Position numbers and translations under genes: made by a program | DNA from: Planctomycetota bacterium | GTDB lineage: Bacteria; Planctomycetota; J058; JAJDCQ01 | Length of the DNA: 64,000 nt | Direction: 5' to 3' | Assembly (NCBI GenBank): GCA_029260755.1 | Contig: JAJDCQ010000230.1 | Span: 1 to 64,000, forward strand | Shown here: one piece after another, positions 34,907 through 44,132 of the stretch | Layout: each line of letters opens with the position of its first letter | Numbering within the stretch: position 1 is the first letter of the stretch | Notes under the pieces: model-generated | Database searches by the model: none | Told to the model about the DNA's origin: nothing | Seen by the model: the letters and a program-made list of their open reading frames with translations, nothing else

Positions 34907-37900
34907 GTGAAGGACACGACCCACGCCATGATGAGCTCCGCCGATGTCCGCGCCCGCATGATCGACGCCCTTCGTCTCGACCTCGTCGGCCCCCGCGACG
35001 CGCGGCCTGAGCATTCCCAACACGCCGAGGAGACGATCTCGGGCGCGCCGTCGCGCTACTACCTGACCGGCTTCCTCGTGCCGACAGGCGCGCCGCTCCC
35101 CGACCGGACCGACGACGATGGCGACGACGAGCTCGACCAGGTCAGTGAGGGGCGTGGCGACGACGAGGACGCGCCGGAGCGGACGCCGGCGCGGAAGGCG
35201 TTCTTCCAGTCGTCGATGGGGCTGAGCGTCCTCGTCCCGTCCGAGACGACCTCGTTGCGCGCGACGGTCACCTGGGGCGACTACGCGCCCGTCCTCGTCG
35301 AGCCCGAGGGCGGGGGACCGCCCACCCTCCCGGCGAACCCGCTCGAGTCGCCATGGCGGCGGACGCCGCGCCGCGCCGAGGTCGAGCTTCCGATCGGCGG
35401 CGACGGCGTCTCGGCCGCGACGCGGCTGCCCGACGCGGGCGGCCTCGCCGTCGTGACATCGGTCCAGGCGGTCGCCGACGACGTCCTCCCCGCCGGGACG
35501 CGCTCGGTCGCGGTCTTCCTCGTCAACGAGCGCCCGCCGGTCCGCGGCCGGGGGACGCGAGACACGGCCAGCGCGTTCCAGGCCGAGCTCGCCCTCGCGT
35601 CCGACGCGGGCTTCGTCCCGCGCCGCGACGCCCGCGGGCGCGACCGGGGCGACCTCGACGAGCGCATCGCCGAGCTCCAGTACGCCGACGCGGTCGAGCA
35701 CGCGGTCGGGCACGCGATCTCCGCCGTCGCCGAGCGCGACGCGGACGGCGCCTGCCGCCGGGTGCGGACGGCGTGGATGCCCGTCGCCGACGTGGAGAAG
35801 GTCGTCCCGGACGGCATCCCGGGCGTCCACCTCGGGATGGAGGCGCTCGCCGAGGCGCCCGACGCCGCCGCGGTCCAGAGCATGCTTCGCCCGATGGTCA
35901 CCGAGTACCGGAACTGGATCGCGAAGCTGCCGACCTCGTTCCCCGACGCGCCCCACCGGGACGCGGTCGGCGCCGACCTCGTCGCGAATGCGCGGCGGGC
36001 GAGTGATCGCATCGAGGCCGGCCTCGCCGCCCTCGCCGACCCGATGCTGCTCGATGCCTTCCGGATCGCCAATGCCGCAATCGCGCGCGCCATCCGTCAG
36101 CGAGCGTGCCACGACCGCGAGGACCGGACGCCCGACGATGCCGATCCGCCGGCGTGGCGGCCGTTCCAGCTCGCGTTCATCCTGATGAATCTCCCGGGTC
36201 TCGCCGATCGCGAGCACGTCGACCGACAGGTCGTCGACCTCCTCTTCTTTCCGACGGGCGGCGGCAAGACCGAGGCCTACCTCGGCCTCGCCGCGGTGGC
36301 GATGGTGCTCCGCCGGCTCCGCGATCCGTCCGTCAGCTCGTGCGGGCTGAGCGTGCTCATGCGCTACACCCTGCGACTGCTGACGCTGGACCAGCTCGGC
36401 CGCGCCGCGACGCTCGTCTGCGCCCTCGAGCTCGCGCGCCAGAAGGACCCCGAGAAGCTCGGAACGTGGCCGTTCGAGATCGGGCTCTGGGTCGGCCAGG
36501 CGGCGACACCGAACCGGATGGGACGGGTCAACGACGGGAGTCCTCAAACGGCACGCGCGCGCACCATCGCTTTCCGCAACGACTCGAAGCGGAAGCCGTC
36601 ACCGATCCCGCTCGAGACCTGCCCGTGGTGCGGCTGGAAGTTTGATCCCGACAGCTTCGTGCTGCTGGGCGACCAGAAGGCGCCGACCGACCTGGCGGTC
36701 TTCTGCGCGCAGCGCAAGTGCCTCTTTGGCCAGCGTCGCAAGCAGCCGCGCGGCCTCCCGATCCTGTCGGTCGACGAGCCGATCTACCGACGGCTCCCGG
36801 CGTTTCTGATCGCCACCGTCGACAAGTTCGCCAGCCTACCCTGGGTCGGAACGACGGCGGGGCTCTTCGGGCGCGTACGGCGCCATGACAGCGAGGGCTT
36901 CTACGGCCCGGCCGATCCGGGTCGCGGCCAGCAGCTCCCTGGCCCGCTGCCGCCCCCTGATCTGGTGATCCAGGACGAGCTTCACCTGATCTCCGGGCCC
37001 CTCGGCACGATGGTCGGCCTCTACGAGACGGCGATCGAGGCGCTCTGCAGTGAGCCGCCGGGCTCGGGAAGCCACCGGCCCAAGATCGTCGCGTCGACGG
37101 CGACCGTCCGCCGCGCCGAGCGTCAGATCCAGGGCCTGTTCGGACGCACGATGGTCGACGTCTTCCCGCCGCCGGGACCCGATCGGAGAAGCTCGTTCTT
37201 CGCGAAGACCGTCAAGCCCGACGAGAAAAACGCGCGGACCTACCTCGGCATCGCGGCCCAGGGCCGTAACCTCAAGGTCGTCCTGCTGCGGAGCTACCTG
37301 GCGCTGCTCGGCGCGGGGGAGAAGGCCTGGCTCGAAGCGGGCGGCGAGAAGGCCGGTGCGAAGAACCCGGCCGACCCCTACATGACCCTCGTCGGCTACT
37401 TCAACGCACTCCGCGAGCTCGGGGGGAGCCGCCGCATCGTCGAGGATGAGGTGCGCGCGCGGCTTCGCGCCTACGAGCGGAAGGGGCGCCGGGTCGGCGA
37501 GGCGGAGGGTGAGGGGCTCTTCGCGAATCGCACGCTGACCGAGCCGAGCGAGCTCACCTCGCGCGTCCCGACCAACCTCGTCGCCGACACCAAGCGGCGT
37601 CTCGCGTTGAGCTTTCACGAGAAGGGGCGGCTCGACGTCGTCCTCGCGACGAACATGATCTCGGTCGGCCTCGACGTCACCCGCCTCGGGCTGATGGTCG
37701 TCCTCGGCCAGCCCAAGACGGCGGCCGAGTATATCCAGGCGACGAGCCGCGTCGGTCGCGATGAGTCGAAGCCCGGCCTCGTCGTCACGCTGCTCAACGT
37801 CCATCGCCCGCGCGACCGCTCGCACTACGAGCGATTCACCGCCTGGCACGAGAGCTTCTATCGGGCGGTCGAGGCGACGAGCGTGACGCCGTTCTCACCG

Positions 37901-38359
37901 CGCGCCGTCGACCGCGGCCTGGCCGGCGTCGTCGTCGCGCTCGGGCGACTCGGGCGCTCGGCGATGACCCCACCACGCGGCGCATCGGAGGCCCACGCCC
38001 AGCGGAGTGAGCTCGAGTTCATCGCCGACCTGGTCGCGAAGCGCGCGGAGAGCCACGACCGGCTCGACCGCGTCGCGGCCGAGGAGCTGCGGAAGCGAAT
38101 GCGGGACCGGGTCCACGACCTCCTCGACGCCTGGGCGCGGATCGCCGAGCGCAAGCCCGAGATGCAATACGCGCGCGAGGTCGGCGGCGCCGGGGCAAAC
38201 CTGCTCTGGGACCCGCTCGACCCGGCTCTCGACGAAGTGCCGAACGACGAACGCAAGTTCACGGCCCACCGGAGCCTCCGCGACGTCGAACCGACGGTGA
38301 ACCTGCGCCTGCGAAACCCCGACGACCAGAGCGTCGCCGGAGGACGGAGGAGGCGATGA
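34907..38359 (+). CDS. drmA: DISARM helicase DrmA (1150 aa)
   Basis: SF2-type helicase with motif I FFPTGGGKTEAY (Walker A at 449-454), motif II QDELH (D690), and C-terminal motifs ATNMISVGLDV and EYIQATSRVGRD. A zinc-ribbon-like CPWCG...C...C segment lies between motifs I and II. This is the DrmA pattern. DrmA and DrmB are the core shared by all DISARM loci and act as a complex that binds DNA with free overhangs. The start is GTG at 34907; an ATG at 34928 is a reasonable alternative. The stop overlaps drmB as ATGA. Confidence 0.88.
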   Translation: MKDTTHAMMSSADVRARMIDALRLDLVGPRDARPEHSQHAEETISGAPSRYYLTGFLVPTGAPLPDRTDDDGDDELDQVSEGRGDDEDAPERTPARKAFFQSSMGLSVLVPSETTSLRATVTWGDYAPVLVEPEGGGPPTLPANPLESPWRRTPRRAEVELPIGGDGVSAATRLPDAGGLAVVTSVQAVADDVLPAGTRSVAVFLVNERPPVRGRGTRDTASAFQAELALASDAGFVPRRDARGRDRGDLDERIAELQYADAVEHAVGHAISAVAERDADGACRRVRTAWMPVADVEKVVPDGIPGVHLGMEALAEAPDAAAVQSMLRPMVTEYRNWIAKLPTSFPDAPHRDAVGADLVANARRASDRIEAGLAALADPMLLDAFRIANAAIARAIRQRACHDREDRTPDDADPPAWRPFQLAFILMNLPGLADREHVDRQVVDLLFFPTGGGKTEAYLGLAAVAMVLRRLRDPSVSSCGLSVLMRYTLRLLTLDQLGRAATLVCALELARQKDPEKLGTWPFEIGLWVGQAATPNRMGRVNDGSPQTARARTIAFRNDSKRKPSPIPLETCPWCGWKFDPDSFVLLGDQKAPTDLAVFCAQRKCLFGQRRKQPRGLPILSVDEPIYRRLPAFLIATVDKFASLPWVGTTAGLFGRVRRHDSEGFYGPADPGRGQQLPGPLPPPDLVIQDELHLISGPLGTMVGLYETAIEALCSEPPGSGSHRPKIVASTATVRRAERQIQGLFGRTMVDVFPPPGPDRRSSFFAKTVKPDEKNARTYLGIAAQGRNLKVVLLRSYLALLGAGEKAWLEAGGEKAGAKNPADPYMTLVGYFNALRELGGSRRIVEDEVRARLRAYERKGRRVGEAEGEGLFANRTLTEPSELTSRVPTNLVADTKRRLALSFHEKGRLDVVLATNMISVGLDVTRLGLMVVLGQPKTAAEYIQATSRVGRDESKPGLVVTLLNVHRPRDRSHYERFTAWHESFYRAVEATSVTPFSPRAVDRGLAGVVVALGRLGRSAMTPPRGASEAHAQRSELEFIADLVAKRAESHDRLDRVAAEELRKRMRDRVHDLLDAWARIAERKPEMQYAREVGGAGANLLWDPLDPALDEVPNDERKFTAHRSLRDVEPTVNLRLRNPDDQSVAGGRRRR

Positions 38360-40515
38360 GCCCCGCCCGACCATCCGGCAGAAGCCGAGCGGCGAGGCGG
38401 ATCCCGCCGACCGGTGAGATCCGCCAGAGTCAGCTCCTGACGACCTACGGCCCCGGCGCCATGGTCGACCTGCCGACGCACGCGGTGCTCATCGGCGGTC
38501 TCGACTCCTGGGCCGGCGCGCGACGGCGAATCTTCGAGGACCGACTCGAGGCGCTCGTCTGCGAGAAGCTCGGACTCGAGCGGGTCACCCTCGAGGAGCC
38601 GCCCATCGACTCGGGCGACCCGGGGGGCCCCGTGACCGGGATCGACGTCTTCCAGTTCCCGGCCTGGTTCCTCGCCCAGATCGACCGCACGATCACGGTG
38701 GCGGGCCGCCCCTACCAGACTCGTCCGCTCGTGCCGTGGACCAAGCTCCAGAGAGGTTCCTACATCGACGAGGACCGGAGGAAGGTCCCCGTCGTGCCGG
38801 TGCGGTTCGTCGTCGCGTGCCCCGACGGCCACCTCGACGACATCGATTGGTACGCTTTCGCCCGGAACACGTTCCAGACCGACCACATCGGGCAACTCTG
38901 GCTCGAGGAGGGCGGCGCGGGCAACGACTTCAACGAGATCTACGTCCGATGCGAGCGGACCAAGGAGCGCCGGCCGCTCTCGGACGCGGCTGTTCCCGGC
39001 GCGCTCGGCCGGTGCAGCGGCAAGAAGCCGTGGCTCGGCCCGCGCGAGTGGCAGCAATGCGACAAGCTCGGGCGGCTCTTGACCCGCTCCGCGAGCATGG
39101 CCTACTTCAGCCAGACCAAGAGCGTGATCGCGATCCCCGACCACGACGCCGAGCTGCGCGGGGCGGTCGACCGGGTCTGGGAGGGCTACCTCAAATACTG
39201 CGAGGACATGTCCGACGTTCCCCGCGAACGGCGGAAAGACGTCGTCGCCGCGGCGCTCGAGGGGCACGACGACGACGCGGTTTGGGCCGAGGTCCAGCGC
39301 CGGAAGGGCACCGCGCCCCGCCCGACGGTCGGTCCAAAGCAGGTCGAGATCGAGACCCTCCTCGGCCAGCCCGAGTCGGTCGGGGACGACCGGCCCGGCG
39401 GCGACTTCTACGCCCGCTCCCGAGAGCCCGAGTCGACGATGCCCGAGCGGTTGCACCGCCGCCTCGACCGCGTCGTGCTCTGCCACCGCCTCCGCGAAGT
39501 CGTCGCCCAGATCGGCTTCACCCGATTCGAGGCGGGCATCGAAGACGCCGAGGGCGAGCTGAGCCTCGGCGTCGGGCTCGCGCCGATCGCCCGGGAGGTC
39601 ACGTGGGTCCCCGCTATCGAGAACCACGGGGAAGGCGTGCTCGTCTCGTTCTCGAAAGCCGCCATCGAGGCCTGGCTGCAGCGGCCGGCCGTGCGTGCGC
39701 GCGGGCGGCGGCTGACGGCCGGGTTCTCGCGATGGGCGGCGGGCAAGGAGCTGACGGGGCTCGTCTATCCGGGACTGCCCTACGTGATGCTGCATTCGCT
39801 CTCGCACCTGCTGATCACCCAGGTCGCGCTCGAGTGCGGCTACTCGGCGAGCTCGATCCGTGAGCGGATCTACGCCGGCGACTCTGGCTACGCCATCCTT
39901 CTCCTCACGGGCACGACGGGGTCCGAGGGAACGCTCGGTGGGCTCGTCGAGGTCGGCCGGACGATCGAGCGCCACATCGACGACGCGCTCCGGCTCGGCG
40001 AGCTCTGTAGCAACGACCCGGTCTGCTCGACCCATGACCCGGCGAGCCGGCTCGAGGAGCGGTACCTCCACGGGGCCGCGTGCCACGGCTGCTTGCTGAT
40101 CGCCGAGACATCGTGCGAGCGGCGAAACGACCTCCTCGACCGGGCGCTCGTCGTGCCGACGGTGGCCGACCGCGACGCGGCCTTCTTCAGCGGAGAGCCC
40201 GTGCCCGTGGCAGCCGCGCCGGCGGAGACCCCTGAGGACGACGACCTGCCTCGGTCACTCGTGACGGTCGCAGAGCGGGCCCTCTTCCGAGCGATCCGCG
40301 GGCGCGGCTGGCCGGAGCCCGAGATCGGTGAGGAGTTCCCCGACGAGGAGACGACCGAGCCTTTGCTCTTCGCCTGGCCCGACCGGAAGCTCGCCCTCCA
40401 CGTCGCCGAGGCGCCCGTGACGAGCGAGACCTATCGAATCGAGACGGTGACCGAGGCCGACGCGCTCGGCGCTCCCGCGCAATGCGTGGCGAGGATCGAA
40501 GATGCCTTCGCCTAG
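38356..40515 (+). CDS. drmB: DISARM DUF1998 protein DrmB (719 aa)
   Basis: Contains the DUF1998 region typical of DrmB: HSLSHLLITQVALECGYS followed by GYAILLLTGTTGSEGTLGGL. A cysteine cluster (CSNDPVC...H...CHGCL...C) in the last third probably binds zinc. DrmB partners DrmA. Its ATG overlaps the drmA stop by four bases and its own stop lies 14 bases inside the next gene. Directly after it one expects drmC in a canonical locus; here a UvrD-like helicase gene intervenes. Confidence 0.88.
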   Translation: MSPARPSGRSRAARRIPPTGEIRQSQLLTTYGPGAMVDLPTHAVLIGGLDSWAGARRRIFEDRLEALVCEKLGLERVTLEEPPIDSGDPGGPVTGIDVFQFPAWFLAQIDRTITVAGRPYQTRPLVPWTKLQRGSYIDEDRRKVPVVPVRFVVACPDGHLDDIDWYAFARNTFQTDHIGQLWLEEGGAGNDFNEIYVRCERTKERRPLSDAAVPGALGRCSGKKPWLGPREWQQCDKLGRLLTRSASMAYFSQTKSVIAIPDHDAELRGAVDRVWEGYLKYCEDMSDVPRERRKDVVAAALEGHDDDAVWAEVQRRKGTAPRPTVGPKQVEIETLLGQPESVGDDRPGGDFYARSREPESTMPERLHRRLDRVVLCHRLREVVAQIGFTRFEAGIEDAEGELSLGVGLAPIAREVTWVPAIENHGEGVLVSFSKAAIEAWLQRPAVRARGRRLTAGFSRWAAGKELTGLVYPGLPYVMLHSLSHLLITQVALECGYSASSIRERIYAGDSGYAILLLTGTTGSEGTLGGLVEVGRTIERHIDDALRLGELCSNDPVCSTHDPASRLEERYLHGAACHGCLLIAETSCERRNDLLDRALVVPTVADRDAAFFSGEPVPVAAAPAETPEDDDLPRSLVTVAERALFRAIRGRGWPEPEIGEEFPDEETTEPLLFAWPDRKLALHVAEAPVTSETYRIETVTEADALGAPAQCVARIEDAFA

Positions 40516-43297
40516 GCCGACGCGGAGTCTCAACTTCGCCTTCCTCGGGTCGTCGTTCCCGAGACTGGAACGGCTCGCCGCGATGGCCGAGCGCCACGCG
40601 CACACCCATCCCGATGCCTCACTCGTGCAGACCCGACGGGTAGGCGAGGGCCTTCTCAAGGAGCTCCACGCCTGCGCCTTCGGCGAGTTTCCGAAGGAGC
40701 AGGATGAGGGGGGCTCCTTCGGGCATCTGATCTGGAAGCTCCAGCAGAGCTGGCTCCCGCGCACGGTCGCCAACAAGCTCCGAGCCGTGAAGAACCTCGG
40801 CAACGGTGGCGCGCACTACGATGCCCAGCCGCAGGAGTCGACGCCCGACCAGGCGTTCCGTGCGCTGCGCGAGCTCCACGATGCGGCGAAGTATCTCGGG
40901 CTTCACGTCTTCCGAAAGACGTTCAACATCAGCATCGGGAGCCCCGGATCGTTCGAGAAGCCTCCGCGGCCCCAGAGCGAGAAGGAGCTCCGGGCAGAGC
41001 TCGAGCAGGCGCAGAGGGAGCTCGAGGAGCTCCGCGAGGAGAGCGGTCGACTCACGGCGACTTCCGAAGCACCCACCGGCGGTGGGCCGGACGACGCGGC
41101 CAGTGCCGAGGCCGCCGTTCGCGAGCTCGGCCTCGACGACACCGACGCGCGCCAGGTTCTCTCCGAGGTGGCGACGCTTGGCTTCGCGCTCACCTACCGC
41201 GACGCGCGCGACACGCTGCCCGAGAGCGTGCGATCAGCGGCGACGGCGCTCGAGCACCGGCTCACCCGATCCCCCGGCGAGATGAGCCTCGCTGCCGTGG
41301 ACGGGGCGCCGGATCCGAAACTCAAGCTGACCGACCTCGGCACCGGGTTCGCCGCGGTCCTCCTCGCCCCCGAGAGCGATGACGTTCGAGTCCTCCTCTG
41401 GGTCGGCGCCCGCGGCGACGCGATCGCCTGGGCGCGCGCCCGTCGGTTCGAGATCCACGAGACGACCGGCGCGCTCCAGGAGGTCCTCGTCGGCGAGCCC
41501 GCCGTCAGAGAGGCCAGCGACGGCGCAGCGCCGATCGTGGGAGCGGCGAGTGACGAGCAACTCCTCAAGCTGGGCGTGCCGTCGGAGTTCGTCAAGCTGA
41601 TCCCCGAGGTCCGCTCAGACGAAGCCTTCGAGGCGATCCTCGCGCTGCTGCCGGCCGAGGCGGGTGAGCGGCTGCTCAAGCTCGCCACGGGCGACCCGCT
41701 GGAGCGAGTCCTCGCCGAAGCGCGAGCCGCGGCCGCGACCTCGACGGGCAGACGGCCCGCCATCGACCTCGAGCTCGCCCTCCGACACCCCGACGCGCGC
41801 CGGCGATTCTTCGTCCCCGAGAGCGTGCGCGCGCTCGAGAAGGCGCTGGAGAAGCCGCTGGACGCGTGGCGCCTGTTCCTCCACCCCGACCAGGCAGCCC
41901 TCGTCCGTCGCCGCTTCCGAGGGCCGGCGCGCGTCCTCGGTGGCGCCGGAACGGGCAAGACGGTCGTCGCCGTGCACCGAGCGCGTCACCTCGCCCGCAC
42001 TCTCGGTCGCGAAGGCGGTCGGATCCTGTTCACGACGTACTCCCGCAACCTGGCCGAGAACCTCCGGCCCCTCGTGACGAGCATCTGCGGCGCCGACGCC
42101 GAGGCGGTCGAGGTCACCCACATCGACTCGTGGGCGGTCGGCCTCCTCCATCGGAGCGACGTTCACCCCGACATCGCCAACGAGGAGGCAATCGAGAGCG
42201 CCTGGGAGGCAGCGCTTCGCGAGACCGACGACCCCGTCTGGCCCACGGTGAGCGAGTTCCGCGACGAGTTCGAGTGGGCGATCGAACAGCACGGAGCTCG
42301 CACCGCCAACGCCTACGTCGGCCTCCCACGGACGGGCCGCGGGCGGCTCGGGCGGGGGAAGCAGCTGGCAGCATTCGAAGTCTTCGAACGCTTCCGGAAG
42401 CACCTCGGAGAGCAAATGCTCTGGGTCGACATTCACGCCCGCGCTTGCGAGATCGTGGCGGCGCTGCCCGAGCCGCCGTACCGGGCGATGGTCGTGGACG
42501 AGGCCCAGGACATGACCGGGGAGCAACTCCGGCTCATCCGCGCCCTCGCGCCGGAGGACGACAACGATCTGTTCTTCGTCGGCGACGCTCACCAGCGGAT
42601 CTACCGGAAACCCGTCGTCTTCTCGGCCTGCGGAATCCAGATCCGAGGGCGATCGCGACGGCTGACCCTCAACTACCGAACGACCGAGACGATTCGCCGC
42701 TTCGCCATCCGAAGCCTGGAGGGGCAGGCGTTCGACGACCTGGACGGCGGGGATGACACCGACGAAGGATGCGTTTCGCTCCGGCCCGGCGTGGCACCGA
42801 ATCAACTGCCGTGCGACTCGACCGAGGACGAGGCAAACCGCGTCGCCACCGAGATCGCCAGCCTCCTCGAGGGAGGCTGCCCGCCGGGCGGAGTGTGCGC
42901 CGTCGCTCGCCAGAAGCAACGCCTCGGAGCGATCGGCGACGCGCTGACGGCCCGTGACGTTCCCGTTCACCGGCTGCACGAACGCAAGAAGCGCCAGAGC
43001 GGCCGCTCGAAGAAGTCGGCCCCCGAGAAGGAGGCCGTCAGCCTGACCACGATGCACCGGGTCAAGGGCCTCGAGTTCCTCCACGTGTTCCTGGTCGGCG
43101 TCGAGAAGGGGGAGGTCCCCCGGGCGAGGCTCATCGAGGGAGCCGACGAGACTGCCAGGGCTCGGATCGAGCGCCAGGAGCGCTCGCTCTTCTACGTCGC
43201 TGGAACGAGGGCTCGAGAGCGTCTCTACGTCTCGTGGGTCGGCGAGCCGAGTCCGTTCATCGCTCCCGGCCGGAAGCGCAGCGGGTCCTCCGAATGA
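40502..43297 (+). CDS. DUF4145-UvrD-like SF1 helicase inserted in DISARM (931 aa)
   Basis: Residues 15-110 match the DUF4145 pattern of restriction and defence proteins (RRVGEGLLKELHA, then KNLGNGGAHYD). A short coiled coil follows (about 155-185). After a long middle region comes a UvrD-type helicase: Walker A GGAGTGKT (480-487), DEAQ (D666), an LNYRTTETIRRF motif and TTMHRVKGLEF. The helicase is complete and likely active. It overlaps drmB by 14 bases and drmC by four, so it is expressed as part of DISARM. I know of no standard DISARM subunit of this type, so it is best read as an added module or a lineage-specific component. Confidence 0.8.
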   Translation: MPSPRPTRSLNFAFLGSSFPRLERLAAMAERHAHTHPDASLVQTRRVGEGLLKELHACAFGEFPKEQDEGGSFGHLIWKLQQSWLPRTVANKLRAVKNLGNGGAHYDAQPQESTPDQAFRALRELHDAAKYLGLHVFRKTFNISIGSPGSFEKPPRPQSEKELRAELEQAQRELEELREESGRLTATSEAPTGGGPDDAASAEAAVRELGLDDTDARQVLSEVATLGFALTYRDARDTLPESVRSAATALEHRLTRSPGEMSLAAVDGAPDPKLKLTDLGTGFAAVLLAPESDDVRVLLWVGARGDAIAWARARRFEIHETTGALQEVLVGEPAVREASDGAAPIVGAASDEQLLKLGVPSEFVKLIPEVRSDEAFEAILALLPAEAGERLLKLATGDPLERVLAEARAAAATSTGRRPAIDLELALRHPDARRRFFVPESVRALEKALEKPLDAWRLFLHPDQAALVRRRFRGPARVLGGAGTGKTVVAVHRARHLARTLGREGGRILFTTYSRNLAENLRPLVTSICGADAEAVEVTHIDSWAVGLLHRSDVHPDIANEEAIESAWEAALRETDDPVWPTVSEFRDEFEWAIEQHGARTANAYVGLPRTGRGRLGRGKQLAAFEVFERFRKHLGEQMLWVDIHARACEIVAALPEPPYRAMVVDEAQDMTGEQLRLIRALAPEDDNDLFFVGDAHQRIYRKPVVFSACGIQIRGRSRRLTLNYRTTETIRRFAIRSLEGQAFDDLDGGDDTDEGCVSLRPGVAPNQLPCDSTEDEANRVATEIASLLEGGCPPGGVCAVARQKQRLGAIGDALTARDVPVHRLHERKKRQSGRSKKSAPEKEAVSLTTMHRVKGLEFLHVFLVGVEKGEVPRARLIEGADETARARIERQERSLFYVAGTRARERLYVSWVGEPSPFIAPGRKRSGSSE

Positions 43298-44094
43298 GTG
43301 CTCTTCGTCGCCTTTCCTCGACCGCGATGGAGTCGATCGCCTCGGCGATCGAGACAGGTCGGCTCCGTCCCCCGTACCGAGAAGAGTCACTCGCCCGCTG
43401 GGTCGAAAGGCACGTCGCCATCGAGGTCGCAAGAGAGCTCGCCGAGCTCGACGCGGACGACATGAAGCCGCGCCACCTCTCGCGCCTGCTTCGCGTCCTC
43501 GCAGAGGAGCGAACGAGTCGTAAGCGAGACGTCGACCGCGTGCAACTCGTCTTCTCCGGCCTGGACGGCGTCGCCGGCTGGTCGGGGAGAAAGACGAGCG
43601 TCGTCGTCGACGAGCTGTTCGCCTCAGCGAAGCACAGCCTCTTGATCGTCACCTACGCCCTCGACAGGGGCGAAAAGGCCAAGGCGCTCTTCGGGGCTCT
43701 GGCTCGGCGCATGGACACCGAACCGGCGCTCGAGGTGAGCCTCTTCGTAAACGTCCACCGCGACCTCAGGGACCCCACACCAACGGAAGACCTCGTCTCG
43801 CAGTTCGGCCGAATGTTCCGGGACGAGACTTGGCCTGGCGAACGGCTGCCAACGGTGTATCACTTTCCACGCTCGCTGGAGGTTGGCTCAGAGCGAGCCT
43901 CACTTCACGCGAAGTGCGTTGTCGTCGATGACGAGGCCGCGTTCATCACCTCGGCGAACTTCACCGAGGCGGCGCAGGAGCGAAACCTCGAGTCCGGCGT
44001 GATCATCCGAGACGCTTCGGCGGCCAGGGCGATTCGACGGCAGCTGGAGGGGCTCATCGAGCAGGGCGAGCTCGTCGACCTGCTGATTCCCTAG
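43294..44094 (+). CDS. drmC: DISARM phospholipase D-family protein DrmC (266 aa)
   Basis: A single PLD active-site motif, LHAKCVVVDDE (H205, K207, D212), with the following S/T-x-N-F-T (ITSANFTEAAQERN), and an earlier strand KHSLLIVTYALD typical of the PLD fold. PLD-family nucleases with one motif work as dimers. DrmC is the nuclease-like component found across DISARM classes, though reported to be dispensable in one tested system. The start is chosen at the ATG overlapping the upstream stop (ATGA); the longer frame lies inside the helicase gene. Confidence 0.85.
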   Translation: MSALRRLSSTAMESIASAIETGRLRPPYREESLARWVERHVAIEVARELAELDADDMKPRHLSRLLRVLAEERTSRKRDVDRVQLVFSGLDGVAGWSGRKTSVVVDELFASAKHSLLIVTYALDRGEKAKALFGALARRMDTEPALEVSLFVNVHRDLRDPTPTEDLVSQFGRMFRDETWPGERLPTVYHFPRSLEVGSERASLHAKCVVVDDEAAFITSANFTEAAQERNLESGVIIRDASAARAIRRQLEGLIEQGELVDLLIP

Positions 44095-44132
44095 GACCTC
44101 GACACGCAAAACCGAACCCAGGAGATGCCCGC

